Assembly (NCBI RefSeq): GCF_001907695.1
Contig: NZ_KV880638.1
Span: forward strand, 1,178,882 to 1,242,881
Direction: 5' to 3'
Source: Thalassospira sp. TSL5-1
GTDB taxonomy: Bacteria > Pseudomonadota > Alphaproteobacteria > Rhodospirillales > Thalassospiraceae
DNA: 64,000 nucleotides
Part shown: positions 55,549-63,915 of the stretch, piece after piece
How positions within the stretch are numbered: the first letter of the stretch is position 1
Layout of the letters: every line of letters begins with the position of its first letter
Made by a program: the position numbers and the translations under genes
The notes under the pieces: generated by a model
Told to the model about the DNA's origin: nothing
The model's database searches: none
Seen by the model: only the letters and a program-made list of their open reading frames with translations

Positions 55549-57918
55549 ATGACTGATGATCCCTTTGAAATCGACGAATACAGCTCTGCCCCGGATATGC
55601 GCCTGGAAAAGGCACCAACACCGGGATATCTGACCACGCTGAATGCGGAACAGCGCGATGCCGTTGCCACGCTGGACGGGCCTTTATTGGTGCTGGCCGG
55701 GGCGGGAACGGGCAAAACGCGCGTTTTGACCACACGCCTGGCCCACCTTTTGGAAACCAAAGGTGGGGCGCCGGAATATCTGCACCCGCAGCAGATTTTA
55801 ACCGTGACCTTTACCAACCGTGCCGCGCGCGAAATGCAGGAACGTGTGGCCGCCACCCTGGGTCGCCCGGTTGAGGGCTGGTGGCTGGGGACCTTCCATT
55901 CGCTGGCCGCCCGTTTGTTGCGCCGCCATGCCGAACTGGTGGGGTTAAAATCGAATTTCACGATTCTCGATACCGATGATCAGATCCGCCTTCTCAAGCA
56001 GATCATGGAAGCCGAGCAGATCGATGTGAAGAAATGGCCGGCAAAGCAATTGATGGGGATCATTCAACGCTGGAAAGACAAGGGCTTAACGCCGGATCGT
56101 GCGACCGAGGGCATGGAATTTGCCAATGGCTTTGCCCAGCAGCTTTATCGCATTTATCAGGAACGTTTGACGGTTCTGAATGCCGCCGATTTTGGTGATT
56201 TATTGCTGCATTGCCTGACGATTTTCCAAAAACATCCCGAAGTGCTGCGCCAGTATCAACAGACATTCCGCTATATTCTGGTCGATGAATATCAGGATAC
56301 CAACGTCGCCCAATATTTGTGGCTGCGTGCAATGGCGATGGTTCATCGCAATATTTGCTGCGTTGGCGATGATGACCAGGCGATCTATAGCTGGCGCGGG
56401 GCAGAGGTTGGCAACATCCTGCGTTTTGAAAGTGATTTTCCCGGGGCCCATGTGGTGCGGCTGGAGCAGAACTATCGCTCTACCCCGCATATTCTGGCTG
56501 CGGCATCACAATTGATTGCCCATAATTCCGGCCGTTTGGGCAAGGAACTCTGGACGGAGATTGATGCGGGCGACAAGGTGCAGGTCAAAGGCGTCTGGGA
56601 TGGGGAATCCGAAGCGCGCCTTGTGGGCGAGGATATTGAAGCCCTGCAAGGCAAGGGTGTTGGTGCCTCGCAAATGGCCATTCTGGTGCGCGCCGGTTTC
56701 CAGACCCGTGAATTTGAAGAACGATTGATCACGCTGGGCGTGCCCTATCGCGTGGTGGGTGGGGCGCGATTTTATGAACGCCAGGAAATTCGCGATGCGC
56801 TGGCCTATATCCGCCTGATCGCCCAACCCGATGATAGCCTGGCCTTTGAACGTATTGTCAATGTGCCCAAGCGCGGTGTGGGTAAGGTTGCCTTGCAAAC
56901 CCTGCATCAATATTCGCGGGATCAATCGGTTTCATTGCCGCGTGCGACCCGTGAGTTGATTGATACAGAGGAACTAAAACCGAAATTGCGCAAGGATTTG
57001 TCGGTTTTTCTGAGCGATTTTGACCGCTGGCGCGCGCTTTTGGCGGAAAAAAGCCATGTCGAGGTTCTGGAAATCGTCCTTGATGAAAGCGGCTATACCG
57101 ATATGTGGCGGGCATCAAAGGAAATCGATGCACCGGGCCGTCTGGAAAACCTCAAGGAACTTGTTTCCGCGATTGGCGAATTTGAAAACCTGACGACGTT
57201 CCTTGAGCATGTGCAATTGGTGATGGAAAATGACCAGTCCGACGAGCGGGAAAAGGTCACGATCATGACCCTGCACGCCGCCAAGGGGCTGGAATTTGAC
57301 TATGTCTTTTTGCCGGGCTGGGAAGAAGGTGTATTTCCCCATCAGCGCGCCATGGATGAAAGCGGTGTGAAGGGCCTGGAGGAAGAACGTCGCCTGGCCT
57401 ATGTCGGCATTACAAGGGCGCGGAAACGGGCCACGGTTTCCTATGCTGCCAATCGCCGCATTTATAACCAGTGGCAAAGTGCGCTACCGTCGCGCTTTGT
57501 TGATGAATTGCCATCCGATCATATTGAACGCATCAGCGATACCGGCCTTTCGCAGGGCAAAGGTAATGTATCGCCCGGCGCCTGGGGTGCGGATGACTGG
57601 ATGAAGCCGCCAAGCTGGGCCAATGAGGGCGATCATAATGGCGGCTATAAATCGCAGAAAAGCACATTTTCGGACCGTAAATTTGCCAGTTCCGGCTGGC
57701 AGGACCGGGTGCGTAAAAATGTGATTGATGTTGCGCCCGATGGCGAGGCGGTTTTCACCTCACGCGCCGGATCATCCAAATACAAGGTTGGCGATAAGGT
57801 GCGGCATCGCAAATTTGGCCCCGGTATTGTGCGCTCGGTCGATGGCAACAAGCTGGAAATCCATTTTGACGATGTTGGCACCAAAAAGGTTGTCGACAGT
57901 TTTATTCTGCCGGGTTAA
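55549..57918 (+). CDS. uvrD: UvrD/PcrA-type superfamily 1 DNA helicase, 789 aa
   Basis: All SF1A motifs: Q-motif LNAEQRDAV, I VLAGAGTGKTRVL, Ia TFTNRAAREMQER, II ILVDEYQDTN, III CVGDDDQAIYSWRGAE, IV RLEQNYRSTPHIL, V MTLHAAKGLEFDYVFLPGWEEG in parts, VI EERRLAYVGITRARKRA. The C-terminal KVGDKVRHRKFGPGIVRSVDG in parts is the small PcrA/UvrD module that binds RNA polymerase. It is a 3'-5' helicase in nucleotide excision repair, mismatch repair and transcription-coupled repair. ATG 55549 selected because the conserved text starts soon after. Confidence 0.93.
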   Translation: MTDDPFEIDEYSSAPDMRLEKAPTPGYLTTLNAEQRDAVATLDGPLLVLAGAGTGKTRVLTTRLAHLLETKGGAPEYLHPQQILTVTFTNRAAREMQERVAATLGRPVEGWWLGTFHSLAARLLRRHAELVGLKSNFTILDTDDQIRLLKQIMEAEQIDVKKWPAKQLMGIIQRWKDKGLTPDRATEGMEFANGFAQQLYRIYQERLTVLNAADFGDLLLHCLTIFQKHPEVLRQYQQTFRYILVDEYQDTNVAQYLWLRAMAMVHRNICCVGDDDQAIYSWRGAEVGNILRFESDFPGAHVVRLEQNYRSTPHILAAASQLIAHNSGRLGKELWTEIDAGDKVQVKGVWDGESEARLVGEDIEALQGKGVGASQMAILVRAGFQTREFEERLITLGVPYRVVGGARFYERQEIRDALAYIRLIAQPDDSLAFERIVNVPKRGVGKVALQTLHQYSRDQSVSLPRATRELIDTEELKPKLRKDLSVFLSDFDRWRALLAEKSHVEVLEIVLDESGYTDMWRASKEIDAPGRLENLKELVSAIGEFENLTTFLEHVQLVMENDQSDEREKVTIMTLHAAKGLEFDYVFLPGWEEGVFPHQRAMDESGVKGLEEERRLAYVGITRARKRATVSYAANRRIYNQWQSALPSRFVDELPSDHIERISDTGLSQGKGNVSPGAWGADDWMKPPSWANEGDHNGGYKSQKSTFSDRKFASSGWQDRVRKNVIDVAPDGEAVFTSRAGSSKYKVGDKVRHRKFGPGIVRSVDGNKLEIHFDDVGTKKVVDSFILPG

Positions 57919-58004
57919 GCCGGGGGAAATTTTAATCGGCGCGCAGCGGCGCGACTTTACAAACCGGTTGCAAACCAGGGCAGCCGTGATCAACGAGATG
58001 CAAA

Positions 58005-58886
58005 ATGACCGAAACTGTGCGTTGCTATAATTTCTCCTTTACCGTTAAAGGGGCCCATGTCGAAGCCTTTGCCGAGGCACTGTCAGACTATTGCGATGCG
58101 CTGTCGCATTCCGAACTGACCAGCGAGCCCGATACCGACTGGCGGGTGGAGGGATTTTCCGGTACTGAAATTAACAAACCGGGTGTTGAAACTGCGGTGT
58201 CGCTGATGGCAACAGCACTGGGGGCGGAAACCCCGGTGGTAGAATTTGGCAGTTACGAGCCCAAGGATTGGGTTTCCGATAACTTGCGGAGCTTCAAGCC
58301 GATTTCGGTGGGCCGGTTTTATGTGCACGGGTCGCATTGGGACGGCGATGTGCCACTGGCAAAAATCGCCCTTCAGGTTGATGCGGGTCTGGCCTTTGGT
58401 TCGGGCGAACATCAAACCACCAAGGGCTGCTTGGCCGCGATTGACTGGCTGGCAAAATATGGCCCGCGCCGCAATGCGCTGGATATGGGCTGTGGTTCGG
58501 GCATTTTGGGCATGGCCTGCGCCAAAACCTGGAATTGCCCGGTTATGATGGCCGACATTGATGCGCCCTCGGTTCGGGTGGCGCGTGAAAATGCCAAAAT
58601 TAACAAGGTGGCCGGGCTGGTCACGGCCCTGCATTCCAACGGTTTCGCCGATGTCCGCATTCGTGATGCTGGCTATTACGACATTGTGTGCGCCAATATC
58701 CTGGCCCGTCCGCTGCGCAAAATGGCGTATGAGCTGGCAAACACCCTGTCGGATGATGGCGTTGTGGTGCTTTCGGGCCTGTTGGCCCATCAGGAACAGT
58801 TTGTCCTGTCCGCCTATCGCGAAGTCGGCCTGACCCTGCTTAACCGTTTCAAGGTTGAAAACTGGACCACGCTGGTGGTGGGTTGA
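58005..58886 (+). CDS. prmA: ribosomal protein L11 methyltransferase, 293 aa
   Basis: PrmA layout: N-terminal ferredoxin-like domain (1-95) and class I methyltransferase domain. Typical text: IALQVDAGLAFGSGEHQTTKGCL in parts, SAM motif I LDMGCGSGILGMACAK in parts, ADIDAPSVRVARENA, and CANILARPL with the NxxxPL-like catalytic turn. It trimethylates L11 lysines and the N-terminus. Slightly more divergent N-terminus than in E. coli, as usual in alphaproteobacteria. Confidence 0.93.
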   Translation: MTETVRCYNFSFTVKGAHVEAFAEALSDYCDALSHSELTSEPDTDWRVEGFSGTEINKPGVETAVSLMATALGAETPVVEFGSYEPKDWVSDNLRSFKPISVGRFYVHGSHWDGDVPLAKIALQVDAGLAFGSGEHQTTKGCLAAIDWLAKYGPRRNALDMGCGSGILGMACAKTWNCPVMMADIDAPSVRVARENAKINKVAGLVTALHSNGFADVRIRDAGYYDIVCANILARPLRKMAYELANTLSDDGVVVLSGLLAHQEQFVLSAYREVGLTLLNRFKVENWTTLVVG

Positions 58887-58904
58887 TTCATTTAGGAATA
58901 ATCG

Positions 58905-59684
58905 GTGTCAGATGTTCTTAGTATTGGCGTTGTCGGGGAATGTTACTGGCCAAAAGAGCCGAGAATTTTTACGTACGGTGATGTAGAGATACTTGCCTAT
59001 CCAGAGCAAAGAAAATTCCATGCGTCGCTGCATTTGGATATTGGAAAGTATGGCTTGAGCTTTGAGCAGGGATTGAGCTTTTTGAGCGAACTCGCTAGCG
59101 TTGTCTGTTGGGTTGATAATGCGCAAACGCGTCTATTATTTGATAATGCTATAACGACAGGCTTTCCTATTAAGATGGGAAAATTTGGTGAGTTTTCCGC
59201 CACGTTGGATTCATTAGAAAGGTGGAAAAAGTCTTGGATTACAGTACCTGATGCTAAATCTAAAATGGCTTTAGCTCTTTATCGCGAAGGAATGGTAGCC
59301 AGTCGTTCGCATTGTTCTCAATATAGTCTGTTAAGCTATTACAAAGTGTTGGAGTGGCTCTTTCCTGTTAGCTCAGTCAGAACTTTGCAAATGAAAAAGT
59401 TGGTGGCTGAAATGTTGAATAGAGATGATCACGATGGTGAAGAATTTCTTTGGAATATCTCCAAATTAGGTTGGGATAAGTTGAGTGCCGAAGAAATTGC
59501 TCAAAAGATGTATCGAGAGTGTCGAGGGTTTGTCACGCATGCAAAACATGCAGCAACAATTTTCAATCCAGATTGTGGAACTCAATTGACCTCTATCTTT
59601 AGGATGATTAGCCCGATGCAGGTGGTGGCGAGAGCAGCAATAATTCAAGAATGTCCAAAATTGGAATGGCTCTGGTTTGAATGA
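58905..59684 (+). CDS. AT-rich orphan protein with HEPN-like R-x4-H motif, 259 aa
   Basis: I do not recognise this protein with confidence. The nucleotide sequence is visibly AT-richer than its neighbours and uses codons such as ATA, TTA and AGA that are rare nearby, suggesting recent transfer. Residues 1-100 are beta-rich; 120-259 are helical. ALALYREGM (123-130), YYKVLEWLF (145-153) and R207-G-F-V-T-H212 follow the layout of HEPN domains, whose R-x4-6-H is the RNase site. Start GTG 58905 has AGGA upstream. It follows prmA by 18 bases. A defence or toxin role is possible, but no partner gene is adjacent. Confidence 0.6.
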   Translation: MSDVLSIGVVGECYWPKEPRIFTYGDVEILAYPEQRKFHASLHLDIGKYGLSFEQGLSFLSELASVVCWVDNAQTRLLFDNAITTGFPIKMGKFGEFSATLDSLERWKKSWITVPDAKSKMALALYREGMVASRSHCSQYSLLSYYKVLEWLFPVSSVRTLQMKKLVAEMLNRDDHDGEEFLWNISKLGWDKLSAEEIAQKMYRECRGFVTHAKHAATIFNPDCGTQLTSIFRMISPMQVVARAAIIQECPKLEWLWFE

Positions 59685-59726
59685 TTGCTGCTGTTATTTA
59701 GATCACTGTTATTTGATTGTCTTAAG

Positions 59727-60473
59727 TTAGCGCCCGCCCGAAACATCAATCAGGGTGCCGGTAACGAAGGAGGACGAATCCTCCATCAGCCACACAATGC
59801 TTTCGGCCACTTCCTCGGCGGTGCCGGTGCGGCCCAGCGGGCAGTTCGGCCCCAGTTCTGCTGCCCGGTTGGGGCGGCCGCCGCTGGCGTGAATGTCGGT
59901 TTCGATGATGCCGGGGCGCACACCATTGACGCGAATGCCCTCTGGCCCCAATTCCTTGGCCAGGCCAATCGTCAAGCTGTCAATCGCGCCCTTGGACCCG
60001 GCATAATCGACATATTCATTCGCCCCGCCCAGCTTGGCCGCCATTGACGAAACATTGACAATAACCCCGCCCTTGCCATCGCGGGTTCGCGCCATATGGC
60101 GGGCGGCTTCGCGTGCGACGATATAGGCACCCAGGATGTTGGTATCAAAAATACGTTCCATCCGTTCAACATCCATATCCATCAATTTCAGTGCCGGGGC
60201 GACGATCCCGGCATTATTGACTACGGCGTCAATGCTGCCAAAGGCATCCAGCGCAACGGTGAACAGGGAAATGATGTCTTCTTCGCGGGCAACGTCGCAG
60301 CGTTTGATAATACATTCACCGCCGGCCTCGCGGCAGTCATTGCGGGTTTGCTCGGCAGCGGCCTTGTTACCGACATAGCTGATGGCAACATTCCAGCCGC
60401 GTTCGGCACATAAAAGGGCCGTGGCCCGGCCAATGCCGCGTGATCCACCCGTAATCAAAACTGTTTTAGGCAT
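59727..60473 (-). CDS. short-chain dehydrogenase/reductase, 248 aa
   Basis: Classical SDR: cofactor motif TGGSRGIGRATA (residues 8-19), NNAG at about 87, catalytic Ser in NVSSMAAKLGG, Y-x3-K in YVDYAGSKGAIDS, and C-terminal GTLIDVSGGR. Residues after strand 2 (SYVGNKAAAEQ) suggest NADP(H). It resembles glucose 1-dehydrogenase/3-oxoacyl-ACP reductase-like enzymes of unassigned substrate. GGGGAAGAGAC precedes the ATG. The left copy of the 29-bp inverted repeat lies 20 bases upstream, including a LacI-like AAAGCGCTTT. Confidence 0.83.
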   Translation of the reverse strand: MPKTVLITGGSRGIGRATALLCAERGWNVAISYVGNKAAAEQTRNDCREAGGECIIKRCDVAREEDIISLFTVALDAFGSIDAVVNNAGIVAPALKLMDMDVERMERIFDTNILGAYIVAREAARHMARTRDGKGGVIVNVSSMAAKLGGANEYVDYAGSKGAIDSLTIGLAKELGPEGIRVNGVRPGIIETDIHASGGRPNRAAELGPNCPLGRTGTAEEVAESIVWLMEDSSSFVTGTLIDVSGGR

Positions 60474-60492
60474 GTCTCTTCCCCGTTTGTTT

Positions 60493-60758
60493 AAAGCGCT
60501 TTGCCTTTAATCAGCATCATTCTGCCGGAAATAATCTTCTGTCCGGCGAGGAAAGGTCCGCCGGACATAGCGGGGCTACGTTCAAGGGGCTTGACGCTGC
60601 GGGGCGGAAGATTATCCCGGCCCGAAGGGGTTGTTTTTGGCGAGGTTCCGCGGCGTTACACCGTTTGACCGATGCGCCGTATCGCTCTGCACGCTGTGCC
60701 TTGCCAAACGGTACGCCAAACACAAACATAATGATGCTGATTAAAGGCAAAGCGCTTT
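60493..60758. repeat. 266-bp gene-free element bounded by perfect 29-bp inverted repeats (MITE-like)
   Basis: The 29-mer at 60493-60521 (starting AAAGCGCTTTGCC) is exactly repeated in reverse complement at 60730-60758. Identity stops at both repeat ends. The interior holds nested inverted pairs: ATAATCTTC (60531-60539) with GAAGATTAT (60607-60615), GTCCGGCG (60541-60548) with CGCCGGAC (60559-60566), and ACCGTTTG (60660-60667) with CAAACGGT (60705-60712). No convincing gene lies inside and no target-site duplication is visible. It could be a miniature transposable element, a structured RNA, or a two-operator control region for the SDR gene. Confidence 0.6.
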
Positions 60759-60823
60759 CGGGGCAAACTATTGCAGATTCAAATGCTTGGAACAAGCCAT
60801 AGAAAGAATAAGGAATGGGGCTG

Positions 60824-60864
60824 AAAAACGAAACGGCCCCGCCGGGGAAGGGGCGGAGCCGTTT
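60824..60864 (-). terminator. terminator of the small basic protein gene
   Basis: AAACGGCCCCGCC and GGCGGAGCCGTTT pair over 13 positions with one mismatch and an 8-base loop; on the minus strand the stem is followed by CG and five T. It lies about 95 bases past the small gene at 60959. Confidence 0.8.
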
Positions 60865-60958
60865 CTGAGGGAAACAAAAAAAGACCACAAGGAAAGTGAA
60901 CCTCTATCCTGCGTGCCGTTTGCAAGGGGACAATATGCGAACGGGCGGGAAGGTCCAG

Positions 60959-61156
60959 TCAGTCCCGGTCTGCGGTCAAGTTGCTGGCGGGGAGGCCAGC
61001 ATACCCGGATTGCATCACATCGCCCGACTGGGCACTGCCTGTATCAAAACCGAGCGCGACACGTTCCTGAGGGGAAAGGCGCTCTAGGCCATCATAGGCT
61101 GTCTGGCGACGGCGTGACTGGGCAACACTTTGCGCAGTAAATGGAAAACGGACCAC
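60959..61156 (-). CDS. small basic protein, possibly DUF1127-like, 65 aa
   Basis: Start GTG 61156 has GGAGA 10 bases upstream and the gene is followed by its own terminator, so it looks real despite its size. The N-terminal half is basic (QSRRRQTAYDGLERLSPQER in parts), and its Arg-rich helix, then L-x2-LS-x4-R, then a short LGF resembles YjiS/DUF1127 proteins, which often affect RNA or stress metabolism. The C-terminal half is Ser/Gly-rich. It diverges from the aminopeptidase gene. Function unknown. Confidence 0.55.
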   Translation of the reverse strand: MVRFPFTAQSVAQSRRRQTAYDGLERLSPQERVALGFDTGSAQSGDVMQSGYAGLPASNLTADRD

Positions 61157-61410
61157 CGTTTATTGTCTCCTGCAAATTGATGGCCCGGCGGGTCATCTTT
61201 TTGTCATGCAGATGTCATAGTAAAAAAACGTTAACTTTTGTATTGCGAACTGCGCAGGTCTTTCATACCTGAACCGCATGTGGGCGTATATATCGGGCCA
61301 AATGGCTGAAAATGCAGGCTTGTATATCATCGGCAAAAACCCGTAATCTCGCCGCACTTTATGACCCTGTCACCCTGTTCCCCTGTCGGACCATCAAAAA
61401 AGGATTTCCC

Positions 61411-63429
61411 ATGACCTATTCGGGCGATGCGCATTTGGCTGCTTTGTTAAAAAAGGATGGTATCGAAAAAGATCTAACCGCAATTGTTGATCTGATAGAC
61501 GGGGTACTGGCGGCAGCCAATGGCGATAGCCGGGCGGACTGGTTTGATCTGATAGGGACCAATCTGTCGCCCGATACCAAAGAAGCCCTTTTGAACCTGC
61601 GTGATGAGCGCAAGGGCAGCTTTTGCAATGCCGCCGATGGCTTTGACGCCGCTGAACGCATTGCGCAATTGCGGACCTATTTGGCCGCCAAGGGCATTGA
61701 CGGCTTTATCGTGCCGCGCGCGGATGAACATCAGGGCGAATATGTGCCTGCCCGTGCGGAACGTTTGGCCTGGTTAACCGGCTTTACCGGCTCGGCCGGG
61801 GCGGCGGTTGTGTTGCAGGACCATGCCGCCATTTTTGTCGATGGCCGTTATACCATTCAGGTGCGCCAGCAGGTGAATGGCACGCTTTATCAATATCGCC
61901 ATCTGGTCAATGAACCGGCGGTCGGCTGGATTTATGACCATCTGGAAGCCGGGCAGAAGCTGGCTTATGATCCGTGGTTGCATACCGTTGCCCATGCTGA
62001 TCAGTTGCGCGAAGCCTGCGAAAGTGCCGGGGCTGAACTCGTCGCGATTGACCCCAACCCGATTGATGCCCTGTGGCATCAGCAACCCGCCCAGCCGCTG
62101 GCACCCGCCCGCCCGCATTTGCTGGAATATGCCGGGCAGTCCAGTGCCGAAAAGCGGGCGGCCATTGCCAAGGCCCTTGAAACCCTGGAATGTGAAGCGG
62201 CGGTTATTTCCGCCCCTGACAGCATTGCCTGGCTGTTAAATATTCGCGGTGGCGATGTGCCGCAAACGCCGCTGATGCTGGGTTATGCGATTATTGATAA
62301 AAACGGTGCAGTGGACCTGTTTGCCGATGAACGCAAATTTGCCCCCGAAACCCGCGACTGGATTGCGGGTGATGCAACATTGCGCCAGCCCGGCGAACTG
62401 GCCGACGCCCTGCGTGGTTTGGGTAATGGGTCGGTCCGGCTGGATGAAGCAACCGCGTCGGACTGGTTGCGCATGCAATTAAGCAAGGCCGGTGCCACGG
62501 TGCGCCTGGGTCGGGACCCGATTGCCATTCCCAAGGCGATTAAAAATGCGGTGGAACTGGAAGGCTCGCGCAAGGCGCATAAGCGCGATGGCGAAAAAAT
62601 CATTCGTTATTTTGCCTGGCTGGAAAAGGCGGCCGCAGACGGGACGCTTGATGAAATGCGGGCCGCAGACAAATTGCTGTCCCTGCGCGAGGAAGACCCG
62701 CTGTTTCGCGACAGCAGCTTTACCACCATTCCCGGCAGCGGACCGAACGGGGCGATTTGCCATTATCGTTGCATCCCGGAAACCAATCGCAAATTGCAGC
62801 CTGGCGAGATTTTCCTGATTGATTCCGGCGGGCAATATATTGATGGCACCACCGATATTACCCGCACCACGATTATCGGCACGCCCAGCGATGAAATGCG
62901 TGACCGTTTTACCCGTGTGCTGAAAGGGCACATCGCCCTTGCCACGGCCAAATTCCCGGCCGGTACCACCGGCCCGCAGCTTGATACCCTGGCACGCAAA
63001 CCGTTATGGGATGTGGGCCTGGATTTTGACCACGGCACCGGCCACGGTGTTGGCAGCTATTTGGGGGTCCATGAAGGGCCGCAACGCATTTCCAAGGCGG
63101 CCAATAAAATTGCCCTGAAGCCGGGCATGGTTCTGTCGAACGAGCCGGGTTATTACAAGGAAGGCGAATATGGCATTCGCATCGAAAACCTGATCGCCGT
63201 GATCGAACTTCCGGCACCGGTCGGGGCCGAATTACCGGTTCTGGGGTTTGAAACCCTGACCTTTTCGCCCATCGAACGGCGTTTGATCGATGCCAGCCTG
63301 CTTGATGATGCGGAACTGAACTGGCTGAACGATTATCATGCCCGGGTTTATGCCATGTACGAAAACGACCTTGATGATGAACATCGTGACTGGTTGAAAC
63401 AGGCAACCGCACCGCTTTCCAGGGATTAA
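61411..63429 (+). CDS. pepP: Xaa-Pro aminopeptidase P (M24B), 672 aa
   Basis: Large three-domain aminopeptidase P of the APP1 type: two creatinase-like domains (about 60-340) and the pita-bread metallopeptidase domain (about 350-600). Metal ligands are Asp in FLIDSGGQY, Asp in DGTTDITRTT, His in GTGHGVGSYLG, Glu in LSNEPGYY, and Glu in GIRIENL; a catalytic His is in ICHYRCIPE. It removes N-terminal residues before proline. The first 55 residues (MTYSGDAHLAALLKK in parts) are extra. AGGA lies 6 bases before ATG 61411. The symbol is used in the general sense. Confidence 0.9.
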   Translation: MTYSGDAHLAALLKKDGIEKDLTAIVDLIDGVLAAANGDSRADWFDLIGTNLSPDTKEALLNLRDERKGSFCNAADGFDAAERIAQLRTYLAAKGIDGFIVPRADEHQGEYVPARAERLAWLTGFTGSAGAAVVLQDHAAIFVDGRYTIQVRQQVNGTLYQYRHLVNEPAVGWIYDHLEAGQKLAYDPWLHTVAHADQLREACESAGAELVAIDPNPIDALWHQQPAQPLAPARPHLLEYAGQSSAEKRAAIAKALETLECEAAVISAPDSIAWLLNIRGGDVPQTPLMLGYAIIDKNGAVDLFADERKFAPETRDWIAGDATLRQPGELADALRGLGNGSVRLDEATASDWLRMQLSKAGATVRLGRDPIAIPKAIKNAVELEGSRKAHKRDGEKIIRYFAWLEKAAADGTLDEMRAADKLLSLREEDPLFRDSSFTTIPGSGPNGAICHYRCIPETNRKLQPGEIFLIDSGGQYIDGTTDITRTTIIGTPSDEMRDRFTRVLKGHIALATAKFPAGTTGPQLDTLARKPLWDVGLDFDHGTGHGVGSYLGVHEGPQRISKAANKIALKPGMVLSNEPGYYKEGEYGIRIENLIAVIELPAPVGAELPVLGFETLTFSPIERRLIDASLLDDAELNWLNDYHARVYAMYENDLDDEHRDWLKQATAPLSRD

Positions 63430-63474
63430 GCAGGGGCAAAGGGTGCCGCTCCTTTCGGCCCCAATGGCATAAAG

Positions 63475-63512
63475 ACGCGCCAGTATCGACATGATGCTGG
63501 CGCGTTTTGTTT
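63475..63512 (+). terminator. terminator after the aminopeptidase gene
   Basis: ACGCGCCAGTATC pairs with GATGCTGGCGCGT (one G-U) across a 5-base loop and is followed by TTT, G, TTT. Confidence 0.85.
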
Positions 63513-63915
63513 GGCATGATTTATGGGGGAGCCGGGCAAAACGTTGGCGGAATCCGCATTGGCTGCAAAACAGTTGCCGCCAGAGTTTCATCGTATCAGG
63601 CTAATTCAATGTGAAAAACAAGTGATGGATGCGCCTTATGGTGGATGTATTCCTCCATAAGCTTCTGAAAATAAAATATTTTATTGATATTGCTCAGGGT
63701 ATCGAAAAACTTTGTAGGGGTCGCAGGAAAACCGATTTGAAAAAGCCTCGAAATCTGGCGGATACTTTGGCTAACAAATTAATCTGAGACACCTGCCCGA
63801 TGGTACCGGCAAGACAGCACCTTTTAAGGGCGTCTGTGACAAAGACGGTCATGGATGGCAGGAAGTTAAACAGTGATCCGGCATGGGCCGGAAAACAGGA
63901 ACGTCCGAGTGTAAT
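63513..63915. promoter_or_regulatory. 400-base intergenic region before the amidohydrolase with AT palindrome
   Basis: No gene seen. CTTATGGTGGA (63635-63645) and TCCTCCATAAG (63651-63661) form an 11-bp inverted repeat with one mismatch and a 5-base loop. AATAAAATATTTTATT (63670-63685) is a perfect 16-base palindrome. Both could be operators or promoter parts for the gene at 63916, though they are 230-280 bases upstream. Confidence 0.4.

Noticed and set aside
60517-60888. 123-codon open frame on the minus strand across the inverted-repeat element
   Set aside because: It runs through the right 29-bp repeat and a terminator stem, has no ribosome site, and its residue make-up (Pro/Arg/Phe-rich, no pattern) looks like a chance frame.
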